Source: Propionibacteriales bacterium (GTDB taxonomy: Bacteria > Actinomycetota > Actinomycetes > Propionibacteriales > Nocardioidaceae). From it: a stretch of 64,000 bases of DNA. The DNA is taken from NCBI GenBank assembly GCA_026392455.1, contig JAPLCB010000003.1, positions 124,001 through 188,000 on the forward strand. Reading direction: 5' to 3'. This document shows, piece by piece, positions 52,199 to 60,997 of the stretch (position 1 is its first letter; each line of letters begins with the position of its first letter). The position numbers were made by a program, and so were the translations under genes. Under the pieces are notes generated by a model. That model was not told where the DNA came from and searched no databases. It saw only the letters and a program-made list of their open reading frames with translations.

Positions 52199-53512
52199 TC
52201 ACCGGGCGTCGTACCCAGCGAGAACGGTGCGAGCGCGAGCGACCTGCCAGGGTGAGTAGCCGGGGTCGTAGGAGATCCCGCGGCGTAGGTGGGCCGCGGC
52301 TTCAGGCTTGTCCAGGGCGGCCTCGATCAGCCCGCGATGGATCCAGAAGCGAGCGCTCTTGGTCCCCAACGACGTGGCGTACCGGGAGTACTTCAACGCC
52401 GCGGCATCGTTGCCGGACTGGTGCAGCGCCCAGGCCAGCGCGTCGGCCACGTGGAGGCTCTTGCGCCTCCCCCATTCGGCCTTGGCTGCCGTCAGCGCCG
52501 CCGTCCGCGAACCGTGCTCCGCTCCGTGGGCGGCGATCTCGAGGGACATGTTCACCCGGTGCTTGGTCTCGGCGTCAATCGAGTCCTGGACCCTGGCGAA
52601 CTGCGCGTTCGCCTCGGCGGTGCGACCGAGGAAGAGGTACAGCTCGCCCAGCTCGGTGAGGGTGTCGAGAGTCGCCGCACGCTCGACGACCGCCTCCCAG
52701 GTCTTCAAGGCCGTGGTCAGGTCACCGCGGGCGACCAGGAGTCGCGCCCGGCTCACCATCGCCGCCAGGTATCCCGGCACCTCGGTGAGCGCGCGGGTGA
52801 GGTGCGCGTCGGAGCGGTCGAGGTTCCCCTGGAGCCGCTCGACGTCAGCGAGCAGGGTCAACAGGTAGGCCCGGTCCAGCCGGGCGCTTCCGTCGGCGGC
52901 GGAGGTCAGCACTCGCGCCGCTGCCGGCAGGTCGCCCCGGAGCTCGAAGGCGTAGCCGTAGCGTGCGGCCACGGCGACACTGGGTTGCTGGCGGTCTGCC
53001 TCCTTGAGCGCCTGCAGCTGTTCGGGGAATCGTCCGAGCTCGGTCAGTGCGTCGATCTTGATCGACAGGGCGGGCAGGTCGCGCGGGTTGATGGCGAGTG
53101 CGGCGTTCGCGTCGCGGAGCGCGGGAGTGAAGTCGTGGCGGGCGCCGAAGAGCGTGGCCCGGGCGGAGAGCGCTGTGAAGTTGTCCGTCGGACCGACCTC
53201 GAAGGCCTTGGCCACTGCTTCGTCCGCGCGGTCGTACAGGGACGGGTCCCCTCCCGTGCGCACTTCGTCCACGTAGGCAATCGCAAGAGCGGCCCAGCTC
53301 CGGTGATCCTTGGGCAGCTTCCGGGTGGTGTCCTGGAGCGTGATCACTGCGGTGCTCAGACCGTCCTGGGGGGTCCGAGCGGTCGCCTCCGCGCTCGGGA
53401 CGGAACCGTCGACGGTGCTAGCCGTGGGACGGTCGTCCCGGGTAGCGAGCCCGATGGCGCCGGCGACGGTGAGCACCAGGGCCAACCCGAGAGCAGTGAC
53501 GTACTTGGTCAT
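52199..53512 (-). CDS. Secreted/membrane-anchored TPR-repeat protein
   Basis: 437 residues from the ATG at 53512. N-terminal signal or anchor (VTALGLALVLTVAGAIGLA), a disordered linker, then many helical TPR units (for example SVAVAARYGYAFELRGDLPAAARVL and SDAHLTRALTEVPGYLAAMVSRARLL). Downstream partner of the DUF4331 protein; the same pair is seen in other actinomycetes (from general knowledge). Separated from it by a very strong hairpin, so the two may be expressed at different levels. Role presumably protein scaffolding at the cell envelope. Confidence 0.8.
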   Translation of the reverse strand: MTKYVTALGLALVLTVAGAIGLATRDDRPTASTVDGSVPSAEATARTPQDGLSTAVITLQDTTRKLPKDHRSWAALAIAYVDEVRTGGDPSLYDRADEAVAKAFEVGPTDNFTALSARATLFGARHDFTPALRDANAALAINPRDLPALSIKIDALTELGRFPEQLQALKEADRQQPSVAVAARYGYAFELRGDLPAAARVLTSAADGSARLDRAYLLTLLADVERLQGNLDRSDAHLTRALTEVPGYLAAMVSRARLLVARGDLTTALKTWEAVVERAATLDTLTELGELYLFLGRTAEANAQFARVQDSIDAETKHRVNMSLEIAAHGAEHGSRTAALTAAKAEWGRRKSLHVADALAWALHQSGNDAAALKYSRYATSLGTKSARFWIHRGLIEAALDKPEAAAHLRRGISYDPGYSPWQVARARTVLAGYDAR

Positions 53513-53538
53513 GGTCGAGGTTCTCCGTTCGTGGCCCA

Positions 53539-53575
53539 GGTTTGGCGGTGCGTCGAGGCGACGCACCGCCAAACC
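53539..53575 (-). terminator. Perfect 17-bp-stem hairpin between DUF4331 and TPR genes
   Basis: GGTTTGGCGGTGCGTCG-AGG-CGACGCACCGCCAAACC, no mismatches, 3-base loop, starting 27 bases before the TPR gene ATG and ending 18 bases after the DUF4331 stop. Either a terminator/attenuator or an mRNA processing/stabilising element. Confidence 0.8.
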
Positions 53576-53592
53576 CGGATCTAGGGGTTGGT

Positions 53593-55113
53593 TCAGGCAG
53601 CGCTGGTGTTGAGCGCGCGGCGCCTGGTCCGGACGAGCATGAAGCCGCCGAGCAGGAGACCACCGCCACCGATGCCGGTCAGAGCACCGGCAACCGCCCC
53701 GCTCTGGAGCTGGTCAACAGCCCGTTCCAGCAACGACTGCTCCTTGGCCGAGGCTGAAGCCGGGGCAGCACCGGGGTGCGGCGCAGCGTCGCTGCCCCGG
53801 AACGGCAGGGCCAGGTACGGGAACGTCGTCCCGAAGGCCTTGTCGTTCGCATCGACCCCGTCACCGAGATCGTTCGCTGCACCACGCAGCTCGCCCTCGA
53901 CCACCTGCAGAGCGATGTCGACCACGTCGTCGCCGAGACGTCGACCGTTGGGGAAGCCCTGGGTGTCGCCACCGAGAACGCCCAACCGGTTCGGCGTTCC
54001 GGTGACCGGTGTGTTCATGTTCAGCCGCAGCTGCTCGCTGGGCACCACACCGCGGGGCTGGTTGAGCCCCGCGACCCCGGTCAGGAAGACCGAGACCAGG
54101 TCATCGCGAGGCTCTGCCGGAGCAGGCACGTTGTAAACGGCCTTGATCAGCTTCGGCAGCTCGGGTCGGGTCACGTACTTCAGGAACTGCGCGTCGTTGG
54201 TCGATGCCGAGGCGTTGAAGCGGTCCTTGTCCTTCAACGGGATCACGACCTCGTTGACCAACGGCATGCCCAGACGGGAAACCTGGGAGTAGCTGCCGTT
54301 GACTCCGCGGCGGTCCGTGGTCGACCAGACGCCGATCACCGGGTTCGCAGCAGGGTTCCGCTTGCTAGCCAGCAGGTACCGGGGTACCTGGAGGGCGACG
54401 GAGTTCACGTTGAACCCGGCCAGGGTGTCGTCCCCGACCTCGGAGAAGTCTCCGCCGTACAGCAGGTCGAACACCCGGAGGTCGAGGAAGAACGGGTCCT
54501 CGGCCTGACCGACGAAGGATCGGTAGACCCCGTTCGGGCCGTCCGACGTGATTCCGCGGTCCCGCAGAGCCCCGTAGTCCGGCATCGACCCCTTGCCCAC
54601 GTCCGACGGAACTACCCGTCGGCTCTTGACCAGGATCTGCTCCTTGCCGTTCTGGATCCGCACCAGACGGTAGGTCTGGTACGTGTTCAAGTTCGGGTCG
54701 TTCAGGTAGGTGACCGGCCCGTTGGCGTAGAGGAAGCTGTTCGGGTTGACGTAGTTGGTCTTGAACGTCCAACGGAAGATGATGTCGGCCTTGGAGTCGC
54801 CGTTGTTGTCGATCTTGATGTTGTACCGAGCGTCAGGCGCGAAGGTGTAGAAGTTCGGGCCCCCGCCCGGCTCCGAGAACGGCAACCAGTTCGCGATCAA
54901 GGTGACCGAGTTCTGACGCTCCGGGCTGCGGAAGGCGTAGACGTCCGTCGTGTCGTACTGCGGAAGTCCCGCGACCAGCGGCGCCTCACGGTGGCTCGAG
55001 GCCTGGGCCACGTTCGTTCCCGCCCCCGCCAGCACCGCTGCCGCGGCCAGCCCGATCGTGCTAGCGACCAACGCCGTCCTCGCCGGTCCGGCGCGCTTGC
55101 TTCGTTTGAACAT
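53593..55113 (-). CDS. DUF4331-family surface protein with C-terminal membrane anchor
   Basis: 506 residues from the ATG at 55113 (AAGGG 8-12 bases upstream). Signal peptide (LVASTIGLAAAAVLAGAGTNVAQA), then SSHREAPLVAGLPQYDTTDVYAF, the DUF4331 start, and a large beta domain. C terminus: Ala-rich linker, GGGGLLLGGFMLV TM and RTRRR. No LPXTG motif, so it is membrane-held. DUF4331 proteins are widespread and of unknown function, sometimes tied to ECF sigma regulation. Confidence 0.88.
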   Translation of the reverse strand: MFKRSKRAGPARTALVASTIGLAAAAVLAGAGTNVAQASSHREAPLVAGLPQYDTTDVYAFRSPERQNSVTLIANWLPFSEPGGGPNFYTFAPDARYNIKIDNNGDSKADIIFRWTFKTNYVNPNSFLYANGPVTYLNDPNLNTYQTYRLVRIQNGKEQILVKSRRVVPSDVGKGSMPDYGALRDRGITSDGPNGVYRSFVGQAEDPFFLDLRVFDLLYGGDFSEVGDDTLAGFNVNSVALQVPRYLLASKRNPAANPVIGVWSTTDRRGVNGSYSQVSRLGMPLVNEVVIPLKDKDRFNASASTNDAQFLKYVTRPELPKLIKAVYNVPAPAEPRDDLVSVFLTGVAGLNQPRGVVPSEQLRLNMNTPVTGTPNRLGVLGGDTQGFPNGRRLGDDVVDIALQVVEGELRGAANDLGDGVDANDKAFGTTFPYLALPFRGSDAAPHPGAAPASASAKEQSLLERAVDQLQSGAVAGALTGIGGGGLLLGGFMLVRTRRRALNTSAA

Positions 55114-55260
55114 TCGAAATCCCTTCGGTCGAGGCGCGGTCCGCATGTGAGCCACGCCACAACTCGTTCGCTACCGGAGGGAAGAGAGATTGAAATGGGT
55201 GGAAATTCCGCTTCGACACGCGCTTTTGTCCGCTTATCGCCCGCGAGGCGGCGTAGCCGT

Positions 55261-55647
55261 TCACCCGGGGTGGTGGACCAGCAGCTCCAGCAACCGGCGT
55301 AGCTCAGCCGATGGGTCGGTCGTCGTACCTCCGTGGACCGGGCCTGGTTGGACCACCGTGGAGCGTGGGGCCTTCAGGAAGCCGAACCGGGTCCCGAGGT
55401 CTCCGACCGCCGCGGCGCCGACCGAGGCGTCACCCCGACAGACGCTGTCGACGAACCTGAGGGCGGACGTCACCGCGGCCAGGTCGAGACCAGGAGCCAG
55501 TGCTCGGAGCCGCTCCTGCTCCAGGTGGCAGGCTGCCGCCAGGAACTCCGCCTCCTGGCAGTACGCCACCACCCCGACGTTGACGAACTCCTCGCGGTCC
55601 ACCCGGGGCACGCACCGCAGGATCACGTACTGGTAGGCGAGCCTCAT
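55261..55647 (-). CDS. DUF3037-family protein
   Basis: 128 residues from the ATG at 55647, overlapping the stop of the HipA-like gene by four bases. YQYVILRCVPRVDREEFVNVGVVAYC is the DUF3037 signature. The DUF3037/HipA-like kinase pairing is recurrent in bacteria; function unknown, possibly a partner or antitoxin-like cofactor (inference). Confidence 0.88.
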   Translation of the reverse strand: MRLAYQYVILRCVPRVDREEFVNVGVVAYCQEAEFLAAACHLEQERLRALAPGLDLAAVTSALRFVDSVCRGDASVGAAAVGDLGTRFGFLKAPRSTVVQPGPVHGGTTTDPSAELRRLLELLVHHPG

Positions 55648-56408
55648 GCGGCACGCACTGTCGGCAGCCAGCCCTGCGGACCGTCCAACCGCGCCCGCAG
55701 GAAGCCCTGGTACGCCTTCCGCATCTCGGCCGGCGGGACCGGTCCGACCAGCCACTCGTCGGGGACCCGGGCGGTGATCGCGGCGAGGGCCTCGTCGGTG
55801 ACCAGGTCCGCGAGTGCGTCCGCCACGCCCGGGAGCCGGTCGACGTACCGGGCCATCACGTGGTCCTCGACCGACCACGGCTGGTTCGCGAAGCGTTCTG
55901 GGTCGGTGAGGCCAGCCGACCAGGCGTGGTGGAAGTACAGCGCAGCCCCGTGGTCGATCGCCCAGACGTCACCGTGCCAGACCAGCAGGTTCGGGTTGCG
56001 CCAGCTCCGGTCGACGTTCGCGGTGAACGCGTCCAGCCAGAGGACCTTGGCCCCGAGCTCGGCAGGAAACTCGACGGACGCGTCGAAGCCGAACGACCCG
56101 GGGAGGAAGTCCACCCCGAGGTTCAGCCCCAGACTCGCGTTGAGCAGGTCCTGGACCTCCTCGTCAGCCTCGTAGCGAGCGATCGGCTCGGTCAGCTGCA
56201 CCTGGACCAGCCGCGGCGTCCGCAGGCCGATCAGGTCGGCGAGCCCGCTGACGATGACCTCCGCCACCAGCACACCCAGGCCCTGGCCCGCGCCGCGGAA
56301 CTTGCAGACGTAGGTACCCAGGTCGTCGGCCTCGATGATGCCGGGCAGCGAACCGCCTTCGCGCAGGGGCGCGATGAACCGGGTGGCGGTGACCTCGGGC
56401 AGGCTCAC
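55644..56408 (-). CDS. HipA-like kinase
   Basis: 254 residues from the GTG at 56408 (overlaps the PPK2 stop by four bases). TRFIAPLREGGSLPGIIEADDLGTYVCKFRGAGQG (N-lobe Lys), ALYFHH and NRSWRNPN / DVWAIDHGAALYF (catalytic DxxxxN and DHG in place of DFG) fit the HipA-like/phosphatidylinositol 3/4-kinase superfamily. It lacks the HipA N-terminal domain of the persistence toxin and no HipB gene is adjacent, so it is not a standard toxin-antitoxin pair. Confidence 0.82.
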   Translation of the reverse strand: MSLPEVTATRFIAPLREGGSLPGIIEADDLGTYVCKFRGAGQGLGVLVAEVIVSGLADLIGLRTPRLVQVQLTEPIARYEADEEVQDLLNASLGLNLGVDFLPGSFGFDASVEFPAELGAKVLWLDAFTANVDRSWRNPNLLVWHGDVWAIDHGAALYFHHAWSAGLTDPERFANQPWSVEDHVMARYVDRLPGVADALADLVTDEALAAITARVPDEWLVGPVPPAEMRKAYQGFLRARLDGPQGWLPTVRAA

Positions 56409-57247
56409 TTCTCGTTCTCCAGGCGCGCCCGCTGCTCGGCGACGTCGTAGTCCGGGGCCGGCCAGTCCAGGTCGAGCGCACCGAGGTGCTCGCGGAGCAG
56501 CTGGCCGATGGCCCAGTTCCGGTACCACTTGCGGTCACTGGGAACGACGTACCACGGGGCACTCGCCGTGCTGCACCGCTCCAGGAGGGTTTCGTACGCC
56601 TCCTGGTAGGCGTCCCAGTGACCTCGCTCGTCGATGTCCTCGGGCTTGAACTTCCACTGCTTCGTCCGGTCGTCCAGACGGGCCAGCAGACGTTCCTTCT
56701 GGGTCTCCGGCGAGATGTGCAGCATGCACTTGACGATCGTGGTGCCCGCGGCGGTCAGCTTCGCCTCGAACTCGTTGATGGCGCCGTACCGGCGCTCGAT
56801 CTCGGCCGCGTCGGTGATCTGGTGGACCTTGACCACCAGCACGTCCTCGTAGTGCGACCGGTCGAAGATCGCGATCTCCCCCGGTCCGGGGAGCTCCCGC
56901 TCGATCCGCCAGAGGAAGTCGTGCGAGAGCTCCTCGGAGGTCGGCTTCTTGAACGCCTTCAGGTGCATCCCGCCCGGGTCGAGCAGGCCCACCGCGTGTC
57001 GCAGGATGCCGCCCTTGCCGGCCGTGTCCATGCCCTGGAGGATCAGCAGCAGCCGGCGCTGGGAGCCGGTGTATCCCGCGGCGAAGAGCCTCTCCTGGAG
57101 GTTGGCCATCTCGGGCGCGAGCTCGGGCAGGGCCGCCTCGGCGTCCTTCTTGTCCCCGTCGAAACCGGGCGTCGCCTGGGTGTCGATGTCGGCGAGCCGG
57201 GTGCCGGCCCGGTAGCGAAGGGCAGCCGAGATCGGGGTCGACGTCAT
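56405..57247 (-). CDS. Polyphosphate kinase 2 family protein
   Basis: 280 residues. Walker A LQGMDTAGKGG at about 70-80, lid/Asp motif FDRSHYEDVLV, and RRYGAINEFEAKL of PPK2. Uses polyphosphate to phosphorylate nucleotides (ADP/AMP or GDP class cannot be told here). First gene of the PPK2-HipA-like-DUF3037 run, all with 4-base overlaps, hence translationally coupled. Confidence 0.92.
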   Translation of the reverse strand: MTSTPISAALRYRAGTRLADIDTQATPGFDGDKKDAEAALPELAPEMANLQERLFAAGYTGSQRRLLLILQGMDTAGKGGILRHAVGLLDPGGMHLKAFKKPTSEELSHDFLWRIERELPGPGEIAIFDRSHYEDVLVVKVHQITDAAEIERRYGAINEFEAKLTAAGTTIVKCMLHISPETQKERLLARLDDRTKQWKFKPEDIDERGHWDAYQEAYETLLERCSTASAPWYVVPSDRKWYRNWAIGQLLREHLGALDLDWPAPDYDVAEQRARLENEK

Positions 57248-57285
57248 GGGTCGAGCCTAGATGAGTGCGTGACTAGGCTGCAGAC

Positions 57286-58392
57286 ATGGACCTCCCGGTG
57301 ATGCCGCCCGTTCAGCCGATGCTCGCCAAATCGGTGAAGGGCATCCCCGACCCGGCCAAGTTCGAGGGCGGGCTGAGCTTCGAGCCCAAGTGGGACGGCT
57401 TCCGGTGCCTGGTCTTCAAGGACGGCGACGAGGTCGAGCTGACCTCGCGGAACACCAAGCCGTTGACCCGTTACTTCCCCGAGGTCGTCGAGGCCCTGCA
57501 GCGCCAGCTCCCCGACCGGTGCGTGCTGGACGGTGAGCTCTTCGTCGCCGTGGGACCACGCCTGGAGTTCGAGGTGCTCCAGGAACGGATCCACCCGGCC
57601 GCGTCCCGGATCACGATGCTGGCCGAGACCACGCCGGCCAGCTTCGTGGCGTTCGACCTGCTCGCCCTGGGCGACGAGGACCTGACGTCGCGGCCGTTCG
57701 CGGAACGCAGGGCGCTGATGGAGCAGCACCTCACCGGGCTCGACGGTCCGACCTACCTGACCCGGACGACCCGGGACCCGGCCGAGGCCGAGGCCTGGTT
57801 CGAGCAGTACGAGGGCGCCGGGCTCGACGGGGTAATCGCCAAGCCGATGGCGGCGCCGTACCTGCCCAACGCCCGGACGATGCTGAAGATCAAGCACGCC
57901 CGGACCGCGGACGTCGTGGTCGCCGGCTACCGCGAGCACAAGAACTCCACCCCGGAGCGGCCGTTGCTGGGTTCCCTGCTGCTCGGCCTGTACGCCGACG
58001 GCAAGCTCCAGCACGTCGGGGTTGCCGCGTCCTTCACCGAGGTCCGGCGGGCCGAGCTCATCGAGGAGCTCCAGCCCCTGGTGTGCGACATCGCCGACCA
58101 CCCGTGGGGCGAGTGGAACGAGTTCCTCACCGCCAACCCTGATCGGGTACCCGGCACCCAGAGCCGGTGGAGCACCGGCAAGGACCTGTCGTTCACCCCG
58201 TTGCGCCCCGAGCGGGTCCTGGAGGTCGGGTACGAGCACATGGAGGGCCGCCGCTTCCGGCACACCGCCCAGTTCAAGCACTGGCGACCCGACCGCGACC
58301 CGGACTCCTGCGGTTACGAGCAGTTGGAGGAGCCGGTCGGCTACGACCTGGCTAGTGTGTTGGGGGTGAACACGACACGGGAGGCACGATGA
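57286..58392 (+). CDS. ATP-dependent DNA ligase (LigC-type)
   Basis: 368 residues. Adenylation motif EPKWDGFR with nucleophile Lys35, then ELTSRNTKPL, VLDGELFV, FVAFDLLALG and GLDGVIAKP; C-terminal OB domain with RYGYEHMEGRRFRHTAQFKHW-like sequence. In mycobacteria LigC works with the Prim-PolC in base-excision/end-joining repair (family knowledge); the primase at 59415-60515 is its probable partner. ATG at 57286, 38 bases from the divergent PPK2 gene. Confidence 0.92.
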   Translation: MDLPVMPPVQPMLAKSVKGIPDPAKFEGGLSFEPKWDGFRCLVFKDGDEVELTSRNTKPLTRYFPEVVEALQRQLPDRCVLDGELFVAVGPRLEFEVLQERIHPAASRITMLAETTPASFVAFDLLALGDEDLTSRPFAERRALMEQHLTGLDGPTYLTRTTRDPAEAEAWFEQYEGAGLDGVIAKPMAAPYLPNARTMLKIKHARTADVVVAGYREHKNSTPERPLLGSLLLGLYADGKLQHVGVAASFTEVRRAELIEELQPLVCDIADHPWGEWNEFLTANPDRVPGTQSRWSTGKDLSFTPLRPERVLEVGYEHMEGRRFRHTAQFKHWRPDRDPDSCGYEQLEEPVGYDLASVLGVNTTREAR

Positions 58393-58925
58393 GCGACTAC
58401 GACGTAGCGCTGTTGGTTGAGCAAGCCCTGACCGCGCAGGACGCGGCCCAGATCCGCAGCCTGCACGACGGGATCGAGGATCCGGTCCTCTACCACGTGC
58501 TCGTCCCGGTCGAGGAGAGCGCCAGCCGGATCGAGGCCGGTATGGGCTCGTTGGCGACCGGCGAGGTGCTGGTCGCGCCGGCGCTGCTCAGCGACCCCGA
58601 GAGCCTGGCCGACCTCCAGAAGGACCTGCTCGAGATCGCCCGTGAGGCGGTCCGTACGTCGGTCGCCGCGCTCGAGGCAGCCGGGGGCCAGGCCGTGGGC
58701 GACATCGTCACCGCCGACCCGATCGAGGCACTGGCAGGCAAGGTCGCCCAGGTGGACGCCCGCGAGGCGATCATCCTGACGCGGCCGCACGTGGTCAGCG
58801 AGTTCTTCCACCTCGACTGGACCTCACGGGCGCGGCGCAAGATCGGCGTTCCGGTGCTGCACCTGCTGGAGCAGGAGACCTTCGACGAGCAGGCAGGTGA
58901 CGGCGAAGGTATCTCCGGCTTCTGA
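58389..58925 (+). CDS. Conserved actinobacterial protein of unknown function (universal-stress-like fold)
   Basis: 178 residues, translationally coupled to ligC (4-base overlap). Alpha/beta, with VLYHVLVPVEESASRIEAGMGSLA and VGDIVTADPIEALAGKVAQVDAREAIIL, which looks like a UspA-type nucleotide-binding fold though the classic GxxG loop is weak. No catalytic motif recognised. Co-expression with LigC is inferred. Confidence 0.72.
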   Translation: MSDYDVALLVEQALTAQDAAQIRSLHDGIEDPVLYHVLVPVEESASRIEAGMGSLATGEVLVAPALLSDPESLADLQKDLLEIAREAVRTSVAALEAAGGQAVGDIVTADPIEALAGKVAQVDAREAIILTRPHVVSEFFHLDWTSRARRKIGVPVLHLLEQETFDEQAGDGEGISGF

Positions 58926-58946
58926 GGCGGGCCGGCCTGAGTCAGG

Positions 58947-59396
58947 TCAGCCCAGCACGCGCAGCTGGTAGAAACCGTGGGTCCTGGCGACGACGGTGCC
59001 GTCCTCGCCGGTGACCTCGGTCAGCAGCTCGAAGTTCGACTTCCCGTTCGCCGTGGCCTCCGCCTGGACCCGCGCTTGCTCGTCCTCGGACAGCGTGGTC
59101 CGGGCCGTCGCGGCCGTCGTCGCCGGACGGGTGAAGTCGATCTCCATCCGCTTCACCAGCGGCACGGCCCCGGGGACGTCGAAGAAGCCCCCGATGATCC
59201 CGCCGAGCATCTCGGCCACCGAGAACAACGATCCCGCGTACGCCACCCCGAAGTGGTTCACGTTCGGGCCGGACGGGATCCGGGCTGCGGCGCGACCGGG
59301 AGCTGCTTCGACGACCTCCAGTCCCATGGCACCCAGGATCGGGACGACGGCGTGGACTCCTGCGGTGGCTTCGGCGAGATCCGGCTGATCAGTCAT
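58947..59396 (-). CDS. Hotdog-fold thioesterase (YiiD/PaaI-like)
   Basis: 149 residues. Hotdog core: PNVNHFGVAYAGSLFSVAEMLGGI, MEIDFTRPATT, ELLTEVTGEDGTVVARTHGFYQL. Fits YiiD C-terminal-type or DUF4442-like thioesterases; acyl substrate unknown. Adjacent to the primase gene, 18 bases downstream of it on the same strand. Confidence 0.82.
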   Translation of the reverse strand: MTDQPDLAEATAGVHAVVPILGAMGLEVVEAAPGRAAARIPSGPNVNHFGVAYAGSLFSVAEMLGGIIGGFFDVPGAVPLVKRMEIDFTRPATTAATARTTLSEDEQARVQAEATANGKSNFELLTEVTGEDGTVVARTHGFYQLRVLG

Positions 59397-59414
59397 GGGT
59401 CGAAAGATAGCGGG

Positions 59415-60515
59415 TCAGTCGGCGATCCGGTTCCCTGCGGAGTCCCAGTGCTCGGCGACCTTCTTGCTCGGCTGCACCCGCGGCGGCTCGCCGGGCATCT
59501 TGGGATAGTCCGGCGGGTAGTTGAGCTCCACGGCCCCTTGCTCCTCGAACGCATCGAGCAACGGCTGCAAGGAGCAGGCCACGTCGTCGATCGTGGCCCA
59601 CGGGTCACCGTCAGCCAGTCGTTCGGGAACCGTGAACAGGTTGTACACCTTCGGGTCGGTGACGCCGGCGAGCTCGTCCCAGGTCATCGGCGTGGAGACC
59701 GGAGCTCCGGCGATCGGGCGCAGCGAGTAGGCCGACGCGATCGTCCGGTCCCGGGAGTTCTGGTTGAAGTCGACGAAGATCCGCTCGCCGCGCTCCTCCT
59801 TCCACCAGGCCGTGGTGACACCGTCGTCACGTTTCTCGAGCTCGCGGCCGAACGCGATCGCCGCGTGCCGCACATCGACGAAGTCCCACCGCGGCTCGAT
59901 CCGTACGTAGATGTGGATCCCGCGGTTGCCCGAGGTCTTGGGGAAGCCCACCAGCCCGAGATCGTCGAGCAGCTCGCGGGCGACACCCGCCACCCGGACC
60001 GCGTCCGCAAAAGTGGTGCCGGGTTGGGGGTCGAGGTCGATCCTGAGCTCGTCGGGACGGTCGCCCCAGGAAGCGACCGCAGGGTCACGGCGTACCGGCC
60101 ACGGGTGAAAGGTCAGGGTGCCCATCTGGGCGCACCAGACCGGTACCGCGATCTCGGTCGGGCAGACCTCGTTCGCGGTCCTGCCCGACGGGAAGGTCAC
60201 CTCGCAGGCCTCGACGTAGTCGGGGGCACCCATCGGGACACGCTTCTGGTAGAACGCGTCGGACTTCTCCCCCGGCCGACCGGTCCCGAGCGTGATCCCC
60301 GGGAGCACCCCCTTCGGCCACCGCTCCAGAGCAGTGGGCCGGTGCCGCAGCGCGCGCATCAGGGGTTCCCCGACGGAGGCGAAGAACTGCGTGACCATCA
60401 GCTTGGTGACCTCGGGAGTCGATGCTGTCGCCGGGTAGATCACGCGATCGGGGCTGGAGACCCGTACGGCCCGGTCCCCGGCGATCACCTCTGCAGCAGG
60501 AGTTGCCTTCGCCAT
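59415..60515 (-). CDS. Archaeo-eukaryotic primase-polymerase (Prim-PolC/LigD PolDom-like)
   Basis: 366 residues from the ATG at 60515. Polymerase-domain motifs of LigD/Prim-PolC: ELRIDLDPQPG (catalytic Asp pair), SGNRGIHIYVRI (His), and ERIFVDFNQN (third acidic). Stand-alone, without ligase or nuclease domains. With LigC nearby this reproduces the mycobacterial Prim-PolC/LigC repair pair. Confidence 0.9.
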   Translation of the reverse strand: MAKATPAAEVIAGDRAVRVSSPDRVIYPATASTPEVTKLMVTQFFASVGEPLMRALRHRPTALERWPKGVLPGITLGTGRPGEKSDAFYQKRVPMGAPDYVEACEVTFPSGRTANEVCPTEIAVPVWCAQMGTLTFHPWPVRRDPAVASWGDRPDELRIDLDPQPGTTFADAVRVAGVARELLDDLGLVGFPKTSGNRGIHIYVRIEPRWDFVDVRHAAIAFGRELEKRDDGVTTAWWKEERGERIFVDFNQNSRDRTIASAYSLRPIAGAPVSTPMTWDELAGVTDPKVYNLFTVPERLADGDPWATIDDVACSLQPLLDAFEEQGAVELNYPPDYPKMPGEPPRVQPSKKVAEHWDSAGNRIAD

Positions 60516-60594
60516 GGCACCAACGTAGTGGCCCGTCACGGTTTCGTAAGCGCGCACCGCTCGCGGCGCTGGTGCTGCTCAGTAGGCTTGGCGC

Positions 60595-60996
60595 ATGGGT
60601 TACCAGGTCGAGAAGTCCGACGCCGAGTGGCGTGAGCAGCTGTCGAAGAAGGAGTACGAGGTGCTCCGCAAGGCCGGCACCGAACGCGCCTTCACCGGCG
60701 AGTACACCGACACCAAGACCGTCGGTGTCTACAAGTGCCGCGCCTGCCAGGCCGAGCTCTTCCGCAGCAACACCAAGTTCGACTCGCACTGCGGCTGGCC
60801 GTCGTTCTACGCGCCGCTCGCGGGCGACAGCGTGGAGTACGTCGAGGACCGGTCCTTCGGCAGCGTCCGGACCGAGGTCCGCTGTGCGAACTGCGGGTCG
60901 CACCTCGGGCACGTCTTCGACGGCGAGGGGTACGGCACCCCGACCGACCAGCGCTACTGCATCAACTCGATCAGCCTCACCTTGCAGCCCGAGTAG
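60595..60996 (+). CDS. msrB: Peptide-methionine (R)-S-oxide reductase MsrB
   Basis: 133 residues. Repairs oxidised methionine R-sulfoxides. Zinc ligands C48/C51 and C97/C100, catalytic C122 in QRYCINS, and C66 in SHCGWPSF as a possible resolving residue. ATG preceded by GGCTTGG-type weak ribosome-binding site. Confidence 0.95.
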   Translation: MGYQVEKSDAEWREQLSKKEYEVLRKAGTERAFTGEYTDTKTVGVYKCRACQAELFRSNTKFDSHCGWPSFYAPLAGDSVEYVEDRSFGSVRTEVRCANCGSHLGHVFDGEGYGTPTDQRYCINSISLTLQPE

Positions 60997-60997
60997 C

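Noticed and set aside
55644-56408. HipBA toxin-antitoxin system
   Set aside because: No HipB-like HTH gene next to it and the kinase lacks the HipA N-terminal domain.
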